Source of the DNA: Ancrocorticia populi
GTDB lineage: Bacteria > Actinomycetota > Actinomycetes > Actinomycetales > Actinomycetaceae
Assembly: GCF_003123745.1 (NCBI RefSeq)
Contig: NZ_QETB01000001.1
Location: 372,001-436,000, forward strand
Direction of reading: 5' to 3'
Length of the DNA: 64,000 bases
The position numbers and the translations under genes were made by a program. Under the pieces are notes generated by a model. The model was not told the DNA's origin and ran no database searches. It saw nothing but the letters and a program-made list of their open reading frames with translations. This document shows, piece after piece, positions 11,400 to 17,609 of this stretch. Numbering within the stretch: the stretch's first letter is position 1; each line of letters starts with the position of its first letter.

Positions 11400-11405
11400 T
11401 AGAAT
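11400..11405 (+). promoter_or_regulatory. -10 box of the DsbA-like gene (leaderless type)
   Basis: TAGAAT ends exactly 6 nt before the ATG at 11412, and no ribosome-binding sequence is present. Confidence 0.55.
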
Positions 11406-11411
11406 TCAGCT

Positions 11412-12296
11412 ATGGCATCTCGAAACACTCCCGGCACGTCTGGGCAGAACCTCACCAAGCAAGAGCGCCGCGAGCAGGCGCGCGAGGCAGCGCGGAAGCT
11501 GCAGGAACAAGAAGAAAAGCGCGCGAAGCGGAACAAGATTCTTGCGATCGTTGGCGCCATAGCTCTTGTGGCCGTGATTGCGCTGGCAGTTGTGCTCATC
11601 GTGCGTTCGGGTTCCTCGGATAACTCGACCGGTGAAGGCACGGAATCTTCAGAAGACTGGGCTGATTTCACGCGTGCGGATTCAGTTTTCACGGCGGAGA
11701 GCACACCGGAGAACGTGACTGATCAGGGTGGTATCACCGTGGGTTCCAGCCTTGAGGCTGGAACTGTTAACGAGGGTGCTCCGGAGGTAGACATTTACTT
11801 CGATTTCTTGTGCTCATGGTGTAACCGCCTCGAGAATGAGTACTCGGAGGATCTCGCCCAGATGGCCAAAGATGGGGAGATCACCTTGGTGTACATGCCC
11901 GTTGCCATCATGGGAGAGGACTTCTCCACACAGGGAGCAGCGGCCGATTTCTTCATGGCTGAGAATGCCCCAGAGTACTTCCTAGATTTCCACAACACTT
12001 TGTTCGAGGAGAAGACTAATCCTCTCTTCTTGGATGAGAATTCTGACCAGACCCTCCCGACCATCGATGACATCCTTGAGGTGGCAGAGGAAGTGGGCGT
12101 GCCGGATGCAACCGTGGCTGATCTTGAAACCGCTATCAACGATGGTACTTACGACGCCACGATCGAAAGCGCCTACGAGCAGTGGACCGCCAACGGCCAA
12201 ACCGGCACCCCTGGCGTGATCATCAATGATCGCCAGTTGGCTGATTGGACCGAAGGCAAGCTGACCAAGTACGCGGCGGAGGCGGCTGCCGAGTAA
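11412..12296 (+). CDS. Membrane-anchored DsbA-like thiol-disulfide oxidoreductase
   Basis: A 294-residue protein. Residues 1-42 are charged and cytoplasmic and are followed by one membrane helix (ILAIVGAIALVAVIALAVVL). A Ser/Glu-rich linker leads to a thioredoxin fold of the DsbA/thioredoxin_4 type, with the active-site CSWC in IYFDFLCSWCNRLE and the cis-proline loop TGTPGVIIN. It should act outside the membrane in disulfide formation of exported proteins. A hairpin and then tRNA-Thr follow. Confidence 0.92.
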   Translation: MASRNTPGTSGQNLTKQERREQAREAARKLQEQEEKRAKRNKILAIVGAIALVAVIALAVVLIVRSGSSDNSTGEGTESSEDWADFTRADSVFTAESTPENVTDQGGITVGSSLEAGTVNEGAPEVDIYFDFLCSWCNRLENEYSEDLAQMAKDGEITLVYMPVAIMGEDFSTQGAAADFFMAENAPEYFLDFHNTLFEEKTNPLFLDENSDQTLPTIDDILEVAEEVGVPDATVADLETAINDGTYDATIESAYEQWTANGQTGTPGVIINDRQLADWTEGKLTKYAAEAAAE

Positions 12297-12308
12297 GCTT
12301 TCTCGCAA

Positions 12309-12345
12309 CTTGCCAAGTTGGCCCTACAGGGGCGATTCTGGCAAG
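12309..12345 (+). terminator. Hairpin after the DsbA-like gene
   Basis: CTTGCCA and TGGCAAG pair, with GCCCT and GGGGC pairing inside, starting 13 nt after the stop. No T-tract follows, so it may be an inefficient terminator or an RNA end-stabilising hairpin in front of the tRNA. Confidence 0.4.
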
Positions 12346-12376
12346 ATATAGGGCGCTGCGAGTTCGCAGTGTCTGC

Positions 12377-12452
12377 GCCACCTTAGCTCAGTTGGTAGAG
12401 CAGCTGTCTTGTAAACAGCAGGTCATCGGTTCGAGTCCGATAGGTGGCTCCA
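12377..12452 (+). tRNA. tRNA-Thr (anticodon TGT)
   Basis: The acceptor stem pairs GCCACCT with AGGTGGC. The D arm is TAGCTCAGTTGGTAGAGCA, the anticodon loop CTTGTAA has anticodon TGT, and the T arm contains GGTTCGAGTCC. CCA is encoded at the 3' end. It ends 1 nt before the convergent arginase gene. Confidence 0.97.
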
Positions 12453-12453
12453 C

Positions 12454-13332
12454 TTAGTTCGTCAGAGGGGCGCTGCCCAGCAGGTTCTGAAGGAACATGA
12501 CATTGCGGGGGATGAATTCGGCAACTGTCAGCCCAACCACATCGTAAGCCGCAGCAATATCGTCAATCACCCGGCGGGCCTGCTCCGCCAAGAGCCCTCC
12601 CTCATCAAAACCAAGCCCGAGTTGGACCTGATTGGCATCCACCGTGTCCACGTCAAAGTGAATGGCTACCTTCGATGCGCCGGTGCCGGCCAACCAATTC
12701 AACAGAATATCGGAGGTATCGCGAAGGTCCTCTGGAGAGAAAGAGGAAAGTCCCCATGAGGCGATGTTCGGGAAGTCGTCTGCGGTCCAAGAATGAAGGC
12801 CCGCAAGCGCAATCTTGCTTGGGTCCAGCAGCGCCGGTAGTGCGTCTGTGAAGGCGGCATCTACCTTGCCCAAGAGAGCCGAAACTGCCATTGCGTGGTA
12901 GCCAGGGTAATCACTTTCAGGCGTTCCCACGTCCGGGTGTGAATCGATCCAGACCATCGCGAGATCGCTGCCGTACCGGCCTGCCAACCACGAGAAGGGC
13001 GCGACGCTGACGGAGCAATCTCCGCCCACGGTAAAGATCCGCTCGGGGTCGTGGCGCTTGAGCAGCGCGTTGGCGGCTTGAAGCTGCTCAAGCAAGATCT
13101 CGCGATTCTCGATTCCGCCGGACCCTTCATCGTCCGGAATGTTCATCGGCACTGGAACCGTTTCGGTTGGCCCGGAGTGAGGTGGGAGCGTCGCCTCAAT
13201 GACTTTAGTTCCAACGGCGTAGCCGAGCCGTGCCTGATCAGAGGGCAGCTCGTTGAAGGGTAAGGGATAGTTCTCGGAGCCAGCGCCCTGCCATTGTGGC
13301 CAGATGAGCCGGAGCGTCTGCGCTGAAGTCAT
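12454..13332 (-). CDS. Arginase/agmatinase-family (ureohydrolase) protein
   Basis: A 292-residue ureohydrolase fold. The binuclear-manganese motifs are GGDCSVSVAP, IDSHPDVGTP and HFDVDTVD. The first is normally GGDHS, so the His ligand is replaced by Cys, a variant I associate with a subgroup of bacterial arginase-family proteins. The substrate is therefore uncertain (arginine, agmatine or a formimino/guanidino compound). The ATG follows TAGGCT by exactly 6 nt on the minus strand. AGGAG is present but only 1 nt from the ATG, so a leaderless start is favoured. Confidence 0.85.
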   Translation of the reverse strand: MTSAQTLRLIWPQWQGAGSENYPLPFNELPSDQARLGYAVGTKVIEATLPPHSGPTETVPVPMNIPDDEGSGGIENREILLEQLQAANALLKRHDPERIFTVGGDCSVSVAPFSWLAGRYGSDLAMVWIDSHPDVGTPESDYPGYHAMAVSALLGKVDAAFTDALPALLDPSKIALAGLHSWTADDFPNIASWGLSSFSPEDLRDTSDILLNWLAGTGASKVAIHFDVDTVDANQVQLGLGFDEGGLLAEQARRVIDDIAAAYDVVGLTVAEFIPRNVMFLQNLLGSAPLTN

Positions 13333-13371
13333 GCTCCTAGCCTAATCGCGTAGCCGCTTCGGAGCTGGGAA

Positions 13372-13974
13372 CTATGAGAGCTGGAGGGTTGTGAGGCAGG
13401 TGGCGTCGTCGTCCTCAATCGTCGAAATATCCACGGAACCGGACTTGCCCTCGTGCTCAACGTTCAACTCAGCTTCGATTCCCTTCGGGAGCCAAACGCC
13501 AACAAAGCCGTTATCGAAGCTGGAAAGGGTCTCGTCCACGATCGTCTCGCCGGTGTCCGCATCCACGATCTGAACGTCAAACTCCTCGTTGCTCAGCTCG
13601 CCCATGCAGGTGGTGAGGCTGTGGAAGTAACAATCGTGGGTCTGATCAACATAGGGGGCGAAGGAGAGGTAGAACTGATCCTCTGGCAGCGCCATCGGGG
13701 TCTCTTCGCCCGACGCGGTGGTGAACACGACTTCGCTCGGGCGTACCGAGGCAAGGAGATCCTCCGGCCGCTCAGCCACCGGGGCCTGATCCAACGCGTC
13801 CACGATTTCCGCAGCGTCCAGATCCTCTAGGCCGTGGGAGGCAAGTACTTCGGTGAGTTCGTTCGTGGTGGGTGCCGGTGTGGACGTTTCTTCTTCCGAC
13901 GACGAACAGCCCGCCAACCCCAACGCTGCGACGAGGAGCGCGGTGCCAAGGGACGTTGCTTTGCGGATCTTCAT
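13372..13974 (-). CDS. Secreted lipoprotein of unknown function
   Basis: A 200-residue protein. The N-terminus MKIRKATSLGTALLVAALGL ends in the lipobox LAGC, so the mature protein should be lipid-anchored at Cys 23. It is acidic and Thr/Glu-rich after the lipobox, with two further cysteines (CYFHSLTTC) that could form a disulfide. I do not recognise the family. The start at 13974 is preferred over an upstream start because GGAGG stands 8 nt before it. The annotated promoter is at 14030-14057. Confidence 0.8.
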   Translation of the reverse strand: MKIRKATSLGTALLVAALGLAGCSSSEEETSTPAPTTNELTEVLASHGLEDLDAAEIVDALDQAPVAERPEDLLASVRPSEVVFTTASGEETPMALPEDQFYLSFAPYVDQTHDCYFHSLTTCMGELSNEEFDVQIVDADTGETIVDETLSSFDNGFVGVWLPKGIEAELNVEHEGKSGSVDISTIEDDDATCLTTLQLS

Positions 13975-14029
13975 GGGGTTGCCTCCGGTTGGGGTTGGGT
14001 CAAACAATTGATTAGTCAAGTCCACCGCA

Positions 14030-14057
14030 AGTATAAGAAAGTTACATACGGGGTAAA
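14030..14057 (-). promoter_or_regulatory. Promoter of the lipoprotein gene
   Basis: On the minus strand -35 TTTACC and -10 TATACT are 16 bp apart, which gives a leader of about 50 nt carrying the GGAGG site. Confidence 0.5.
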
Positions 14058-14090
14058 TGGGAATTTGGACCTAGTTTCGGTGGGTCGGGC

Positions 14091-14096
14091 TATAGT
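14091..14096 (+). promoter_or_regulatory. -10 box of the methyltransferase gene (leaderless type)
   Basis: TATAGT ends exactly 6 nt before the ATG at 14103. The promoter faces away from the lipoprotein promoter in the same 128-nt gap. Confidence 0.55.
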
Positions 14097-14102
14097 TGGG
14101 CC

Positions 14103-15119
14103 ATGGCGTCAATCCTGAAAACAGTTCTCCGTCGCGGATGGGTGAAGCCGCTGGGCATTATGGCTAGGTGGTTGCCGGGATATCTTCGAGTTGACTTCAT
14201 CAGTGCAGGGCTGCAGTCCGGGATCCTTCAATATCTCAATCAGGGTTCGGCCACGTCGAAGCAAGTGGCACAACACTTCGGGTATGACATGCCGATGATC
14301 GAGGGACTCGAATCCTGGCTTGGGGTTGGTGTCCAGATCGGCGAGCTTCGCCTAGCGCGTGGCCGGTACTCGCTTCGGGGGCGCCGAGTAAAGACGCTGC
14401 TCAAGCCTGAGAACGATCCGATCGCGGCGTTCTTCGAGGAATTCACCAACTTGAACCATCGGCTGGTTATGGAGACTCCCGAGCGGCTGAAGCGTGGGGA
14501 ATGGTTCACGCTGGCCGATGCGGACCCGGATACCGTGGCGCGGACCTCGCGGGCTGGTGAGCCGTGGCTGGCCAGCGCCATCGGGGAGGTGGTGCCGGCA
14601 GAGGGTGCTTTCCGGTTGGTGGAAGTGGGCTGCGGATCCGGCGCCCATATCAAGACAGCCGCGGAGATAAACCCGCGCTTAACGGCTCAGGGGATCGAGC
14701 TACAGGAGTCGGCCGCCGCGCAGGCACGCACGAATATGGCCGAATGGGGGCTTAGTGATCGGGTGGAGATCGAGGTGCGTGACGTCCTAGACCGCGAGGG
14801 CGATGGCACGGCCGATCTTGTGACGTTGCATCAAAACATCTACTACTTCCCAGTCGAGGAACAGTCCGCGGTTCTGCGTCATCTGGGAACGTATCTTGCC
14901 CCGGGCGGCAAGCTGCTTGTTACCACCGTGGTGCGAGACAGCGGCTCGGGATCGGTGGCACTGGACCTGTGGGGTGCCATGACTGAGGGTGCCTCGCGGC
15001 TGCCCACTCCGAAGGAACTGGAAGATCGCTTGGCTGCTGCTGGTTACGCGGACGTCGGCACGCAGAAGCTAGGGCCGGACGGCATGTATTACGCGGCTAC
15101 GGGTACCTGGCGCGGGTAG
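14103..15119 (+). CDS. SAM-dependent methyltransferase (O-methyltransferase-like)
   Basis: A 338-residue class I methyltransferase. An N-terminal helical or winged-helix part (ATSKQVAQHFGYDMPMIEGLE) is followed by the SAM-binding motif I LVEVGCGSGAHIKTAAEINP, the acidic residue after strand 2 in QGIELQ, and motif IV DLVTLHQNIYYF. The N-terminal dimerisation-like domain resembles small-molecule O-methyltransferases. The substrate is unknown. The gene stands alone and is predicted to be leaderless. Confidence 0.85.
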   Translation: MASILKTVLRRGWVKPLGIMARWLPGYLRVDFISAGLQSGILQYLNQGSATSKQVAQHFGYDMPMIEGLESWLGVGVQIGELRLARGRYSLRGRRVKTLLKPENDPIAAFFEEFTNLNHRLVMETPERLKRGEWFTLADADPDTVARTSRAGEPWLASAIGEVVPAEGAFRLVEVGCGSGAHIKTAAEINPRLTAQGIELQESAAAQARTNMAEWGLSDRVEIEVRDVLDREGDGTADLVTLHQNIYYFPVEEQSAVLRHLGTYLAPGGKLLVTTVVRDSGSGSVALDLWGAMTEGASRLPTPKELEDRLAAAGYADVGTQKLGPDGMYYAATGTWRG

Positions 15120-15171
15120 GATCCTACGGTTCGGTGTTACTTACCTCTAGTTGTCGTTATTGCAGATAAGT

Positions 15172-15177
15172 TAGAGT
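15172..15177 (+). promoter_or_regulatory. -10 box of the toxin-antitoxin operon (leaderless type)
   Basis: TAGAGT ends exactly 6 nt before the ATG at 15184. TTGTCG at 15151-15156 is a possible -35 box with a short 15-bp spacer. Confidence 0.5.
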
Positions 15178-15183
15178 TGATGC

Positions 15184-15564
15184 ATGACAACACAGTTGCA
15201 TGCATCAACTATCGACCCTCGTGATCCCGATGTTCGTTCCGATGCTGAGCGCCTCGCTAGCAGGCTGGATGGAGGTTCGCCGGTTGAGGCTGCTCTGCGG
15301 TCGATGCTGAATGACGTGGCCGGCGGCTCGCGGGTGGTTATACTGCGCGTCGAAGATGAAGTGACACCTTCTCAGGCAGCCGAGTTACTTGGCGTCACGC
15401 GCCAATATGTAGATCGTCTTTGTGAGGATGAGGTCCTCCCGTTTCGGAGGCTACCTGAAAGCCGACACCGGCGTATCCGGGTTCAAGACGTAGTAGACGT
15501 GGCCACCGAGCGAGAGCGGCGCCGAACCGGTGGCGATGCCATCCGGGCGGCGCTTGGCGCTTGA
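15184..15564 (+). CDS. Helix-turn-helix (excisionase-type) antitoxin
   Basis: A 126-residue protein. The centre (VTPSQAAELLGVTRQYVDRL to ESRHRRIRVQDVV) is a MerR/excisionase-type DNA-binding domain. It overlaps or abuts the PIN-domain gene downstream, the standard layout of a toxin-antitoxin operon whose antitoxin binds its own promoter (inference). The C-terminus probably contacts the toxin. Confidence 0.88.
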   Translation: MTTQLHASTIDPRDPDVRSDAERLASRLDGGSPVEAALRSMLNDVAGGSRVVILRVEDEVTPSQAAELLGVTRQYVDRLCEDEVLPFRRLPESRHRRIRVQDVVDVATERERRRTGGDAIRAALGA

Positions 15565-15568
15565 TGCT

Positions 15569-16141
15569 GTGGCTCGGTTACAACGGATTTTCATTGACAC
15601 CAGTGAGCTTTTCCCATTCACGATTATGGATGCGTTACTCACTCTGTCGGAAGACTTCATCTTCAGTTGGGTCTGGACCGACGAGGTGCTTGAAGAGTGG
15701 GAGAAGGTAATCGTTCGAGAGGGTCTCAGGTCTGTCGAATCAGCCCGCTCCGTATCCGACGCTGTTCGTGCGCATTTCAATGAGTATCGAATCGATCCGA
15801 TACTCTATCGCGGTCGAGCGACCCCAAATCTCTCACCGGACCCGGATGATCGCCTTCATGCAGCTGCGTGCGTCTATGGAGATGTAGATGTACTCCTAAC
15901 TCGGAATCATAGAGATTTTGCGGCACCGGCCATTGGAGAGGCTGGAGTGCAAGTGATGTCTTCGGATGAGTTTCTTCGCGGTCGACTTAGTCATAGGCGT
16001 CGGTCTGTCATAGAGTCGATTACGCGCACTGCAAATCGTAAGTTGAGTCCGCCGATGTCGCCCATTGAGCTGGCCAATGCAATGGCGAACGCAGGTACAC
16101 CCAAGTTTGCGGCTCGGCTCAAAGCGCTTCTTCCTGAATGA
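15569..16141 (+). CDS. PIN-domain toxin (VapC-like ribonuclease)
   Basis: The PIN fold acidic residues are visible in RIFIDTSE, WTDEVLEEW, DPDDRLHAA and LTRNHRDF, so the nuclease site is intact. About 190 residues. The exact start is unclear: GTG 15569 is 4 nt after the antitoxin stop (likely coupled), while ATG 15536 or GTG 15530 would overlap the antitoxin. It probably cleaves RNA and is held inactive by the upstream HTH protein. Confidence 0.85.
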   Translation: MARLQRIFIDTSELFPFTIMDALLTLSEDFIFSWVWTDEVLEEWEKVIVREGLRSVESARSVSDAVRAHFNEYRIDPILYRGRATPNLSPDPDDRLHAAACVYGDVDVLLTRNHRDFAAPAIGEAGVQVMSSDEFLRGRLSHRRRSVIESITRTANRKLSPPMSPIELANAMANAGTPKFAARLKALLPE

Positions 16142-16170
16142 AAGAGAGGTCGCAAGGGGGAGGGCGCGGC

Positions 16171-16374
16171 CTATTCCGTGCCTAGCTCGGGGAGGAACAC
16201 ATCTTCGATCGCGCAACTGAACGTTGCGGCGATTCGGAAGGCAAGTGGGAGTGAGGGATCGAATCGGCCCTTTTCGATCGATATGACCGTCTGGCGGCTG
16301 ACTCCGAGCTCATCGGCGAGCCTCTGCTGGGACCAGCCGTTGACCGCACGCAGCTCCGATAGCCGGTTCCTCAT
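16171..16374 (-). CDS. XRE-family transcriptional regulator
   Basis: A 67-residue protein that is almost entirely a Cro/CI-type helix-turn-helix (WSQQRLADELGVSRQTVISIEKG), ending IAATFSCAIEDVFLPE. The ATG overlaps the stop of the upstream membrane protein by ATGA. Small XRE regulators of this kind commonly pair with a small membrane protein; the large inverted repeat at the promoter is the likely operator. Confidence 0.9.
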   Translation of the reverse strand: MRNRLSELRAVNGWSQQRLADELGVSRQTVISIEKGRFDPSLPLAFRIAATFSCAIEDVFLPELGTE

Positions 16375-16850
16375 GAGCGCCGCTTCTCCCACAGGTAGGC
16401 CGCCACGAACGTGAGCACCATCAGCCCACACACCGCGATAAGGGTGAGAGAGACTTCGGGGACGTTAGAGGTGAGCGCGGCTCCGATCCCTACGGCAGGG
16501 AAAGTGATCAGGCAAGTTGTCTGGGAGGCCTTGTCCAGCCACGTGGTTTCAACGCTGTATTCCGGCGTTCGGATCGCGCCCGGGATACTATTTCTATCGA
16601 CGACGACGATCCACACCAGCGCCACACATCCCGGTGCAAGGCAGACGGTGTAGATCGCGAACACCCAGACGGAAGCCATCTCGAAGCTGCCGGTAAGGGC
16701 CACGAGTACGCCGGCGAGCACCGCGACGGCAATGCCTGGTAGCGCGGCGAACGTGAGTGCGGAATGCCTCTTGCTCCCAAAGCGGGCGTGCCCGAATCGG
16801 TAGGGCTGAGCCGGTTGATCACCGTGGTTTGTGCTAGTTTCCGGGTTCAT
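16371..16850 (-). CDS. Four-helix membrane protein, partner of XRE regulator
   Basis: A 159-residue protein with four hydrophobic segments (about residues 32-54, 58-80, 112-128 and 133-153). No enzymatic motif is visible. It is cotranscribed with the XRE gene by overlapping stop and start. I do not recognise the family; similar pairs occur in many actinobacteria and firmicutes. Confidence 0.75.
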   Translation of the reverse strand: MNPETSTNHGDQPAQPYRFGHARFGSKRHSALTFAALPGIAVAVLAGVLVALTGSFEMASVWVFAIYTVCLAPGCVALVWIVVVDRNSIPGAIRTPEYSVETTWLDKASQTTCLITFPAVGIGAALTSNVPEVSLTLIAVCGLMVLTFVAAYLWEKRRS

Positions 16851-16861
16851 GCGTCGGTCCT

Positions 16862-16890
16862 ACTACATCTGTTCATGTCGGGCGTGTCAA
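16862..16890 (-). promoter_or_regulatory. Promoter of the membrane protein/XRE operon
   Basis: On the minus strand -35 TTGACA (16885-16890) and -10 TGTAGT (16862-16867) are 17 bp apart. The -35 box lies in one arm of the inverted repeat at 16885-16920, so binding there would block RNA polymerase. Confidence 0.6.
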
Positions 16891-16920
16891 GCTCACTTTA
16901 CAAGTCAAGTAAGCTTGACA
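16885..16920. repeat. Large inverted repeat, probable operator between divergent -35 boxes
   Basis: TGTCAAGCTCACTT and AAGTAAGCTTGACA match at 13 of 14 positions with an 8-nt spacer. Each arm ends in an outward-facing TTGACA. The right arm also fits a rightward promoter (TTGACA, 18 bp, TGGTAT). The XRE protein encoded by the leftward operon is the natural candidate to bind here. Confidence 0.6.
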
Positions 16921-16985
16921 CAAGGCTCGATTTGAACGTGGTATCAGATCGCGTGGGCGGTCCTCTCGCCTTGGGCGTGCCCCTC

Positions 16986-17014
16986 CTACCGTGAGCGTGA
17001 CTCTTCTATGGAGT
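16986..17014 (+). repeat. Left direct repeat flanking the defence island
   Basis: A 29-bp element starting CTACCGTGAG and containing GTGACTCTTCT recurs at 25099-25127 in the same orientation with 3 differences. The two copies enclose the A+T-richer island. Confidence 0.6.
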
Positions 17015-17113
17015 TCCCCAAGGGTGAAATGGGACCCTCCTCGTGCCAACCTCGGCTCAAGCTAATGTTGCTGTAATCTATTGGAAGCACCGATGCTGCC
17101 CCAGAGTAGTGAC

Positions 17114-17359
17114 ATGGCGGACTCGGGACTTTTGAATGCGGCGCAACACCTAGGTGACGCTGAGAAGATGGAGATGATCTCCGTGCTATGGGACTCCATA
17201 GATCATTCAAAGCGCGAACCCCCAGAAGACGTGCTTTCCACGGTGCGAGAGCGAGCAAAGGATGCTGATATTCACCCGCAAGATCAGATGACTTCTGAAG
17301 AGTTCTGGGCACGTATCGAGCGGCGCGATTCGATCGCCTATTTGCGGCGGGTCGAGTAA
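17114..17359 (+). CDS. Addiction-module component (putative antitoxin-like protein)
   Basis: An 81-residue protein resembling the 'putative addiction module component' family: an N-terminal helix LLNAAQHLGDAEKMEMISVLWDSI, then a charged middle and the SEEFWARIERR end that corresponds to the sweEv motif. Such proteins usually sit in front of a RelE/ParE toxin, but none follows here. ATG 17114 fits the family best; ATG 17093 is possible. It lies inside the repeat-bounded island. Confidence 0.7.
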   Translation: MADSGLLNAAQHLGDAEKMEMISVLWDSIDHSKREPPEDVLSTVRERAKDADIHPQDQMTSEEFWARIERRDSIAYLRRVE

Positions 17360-17422
17360 GGCTAACGTAGATCTAGGATGAAGGACTGATGGGGCGGATT
17401 ATTCACACTTTTCGCACACGTA

Positions 17423-17461
17423 CTCTCAGTGCGGTGCAGTGAGTTGCACTGACACTGAGAG
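17423..17461. repeat. Two-tier inverted repeat between addiction gene and res
   Basis: CTCTCAGTG pairs with CACTGAGAG, and GTGCA with TGCAC inside. TTGCACTGA occurs again at 17472. It lies in a 250-nt gap between converging genes and could terminate both, although no clean T-tract is present. Nothing else is recognisable in the gap. Confidence 0.4.
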
Positions 17462-17609
17462 ATGTACTGAATTGCACTGAGCCTCGTCGCTGTTCAGTAA
17501 CAGTAAGCTACTAGCTTCAATACGACAGCGAACTTCGAACCCTGATCTTGACTCAGCTGACCGGATCACCTCTGCAGGTTTCCGGGGCGAGACATCTAGC
17601 AGATCATTG

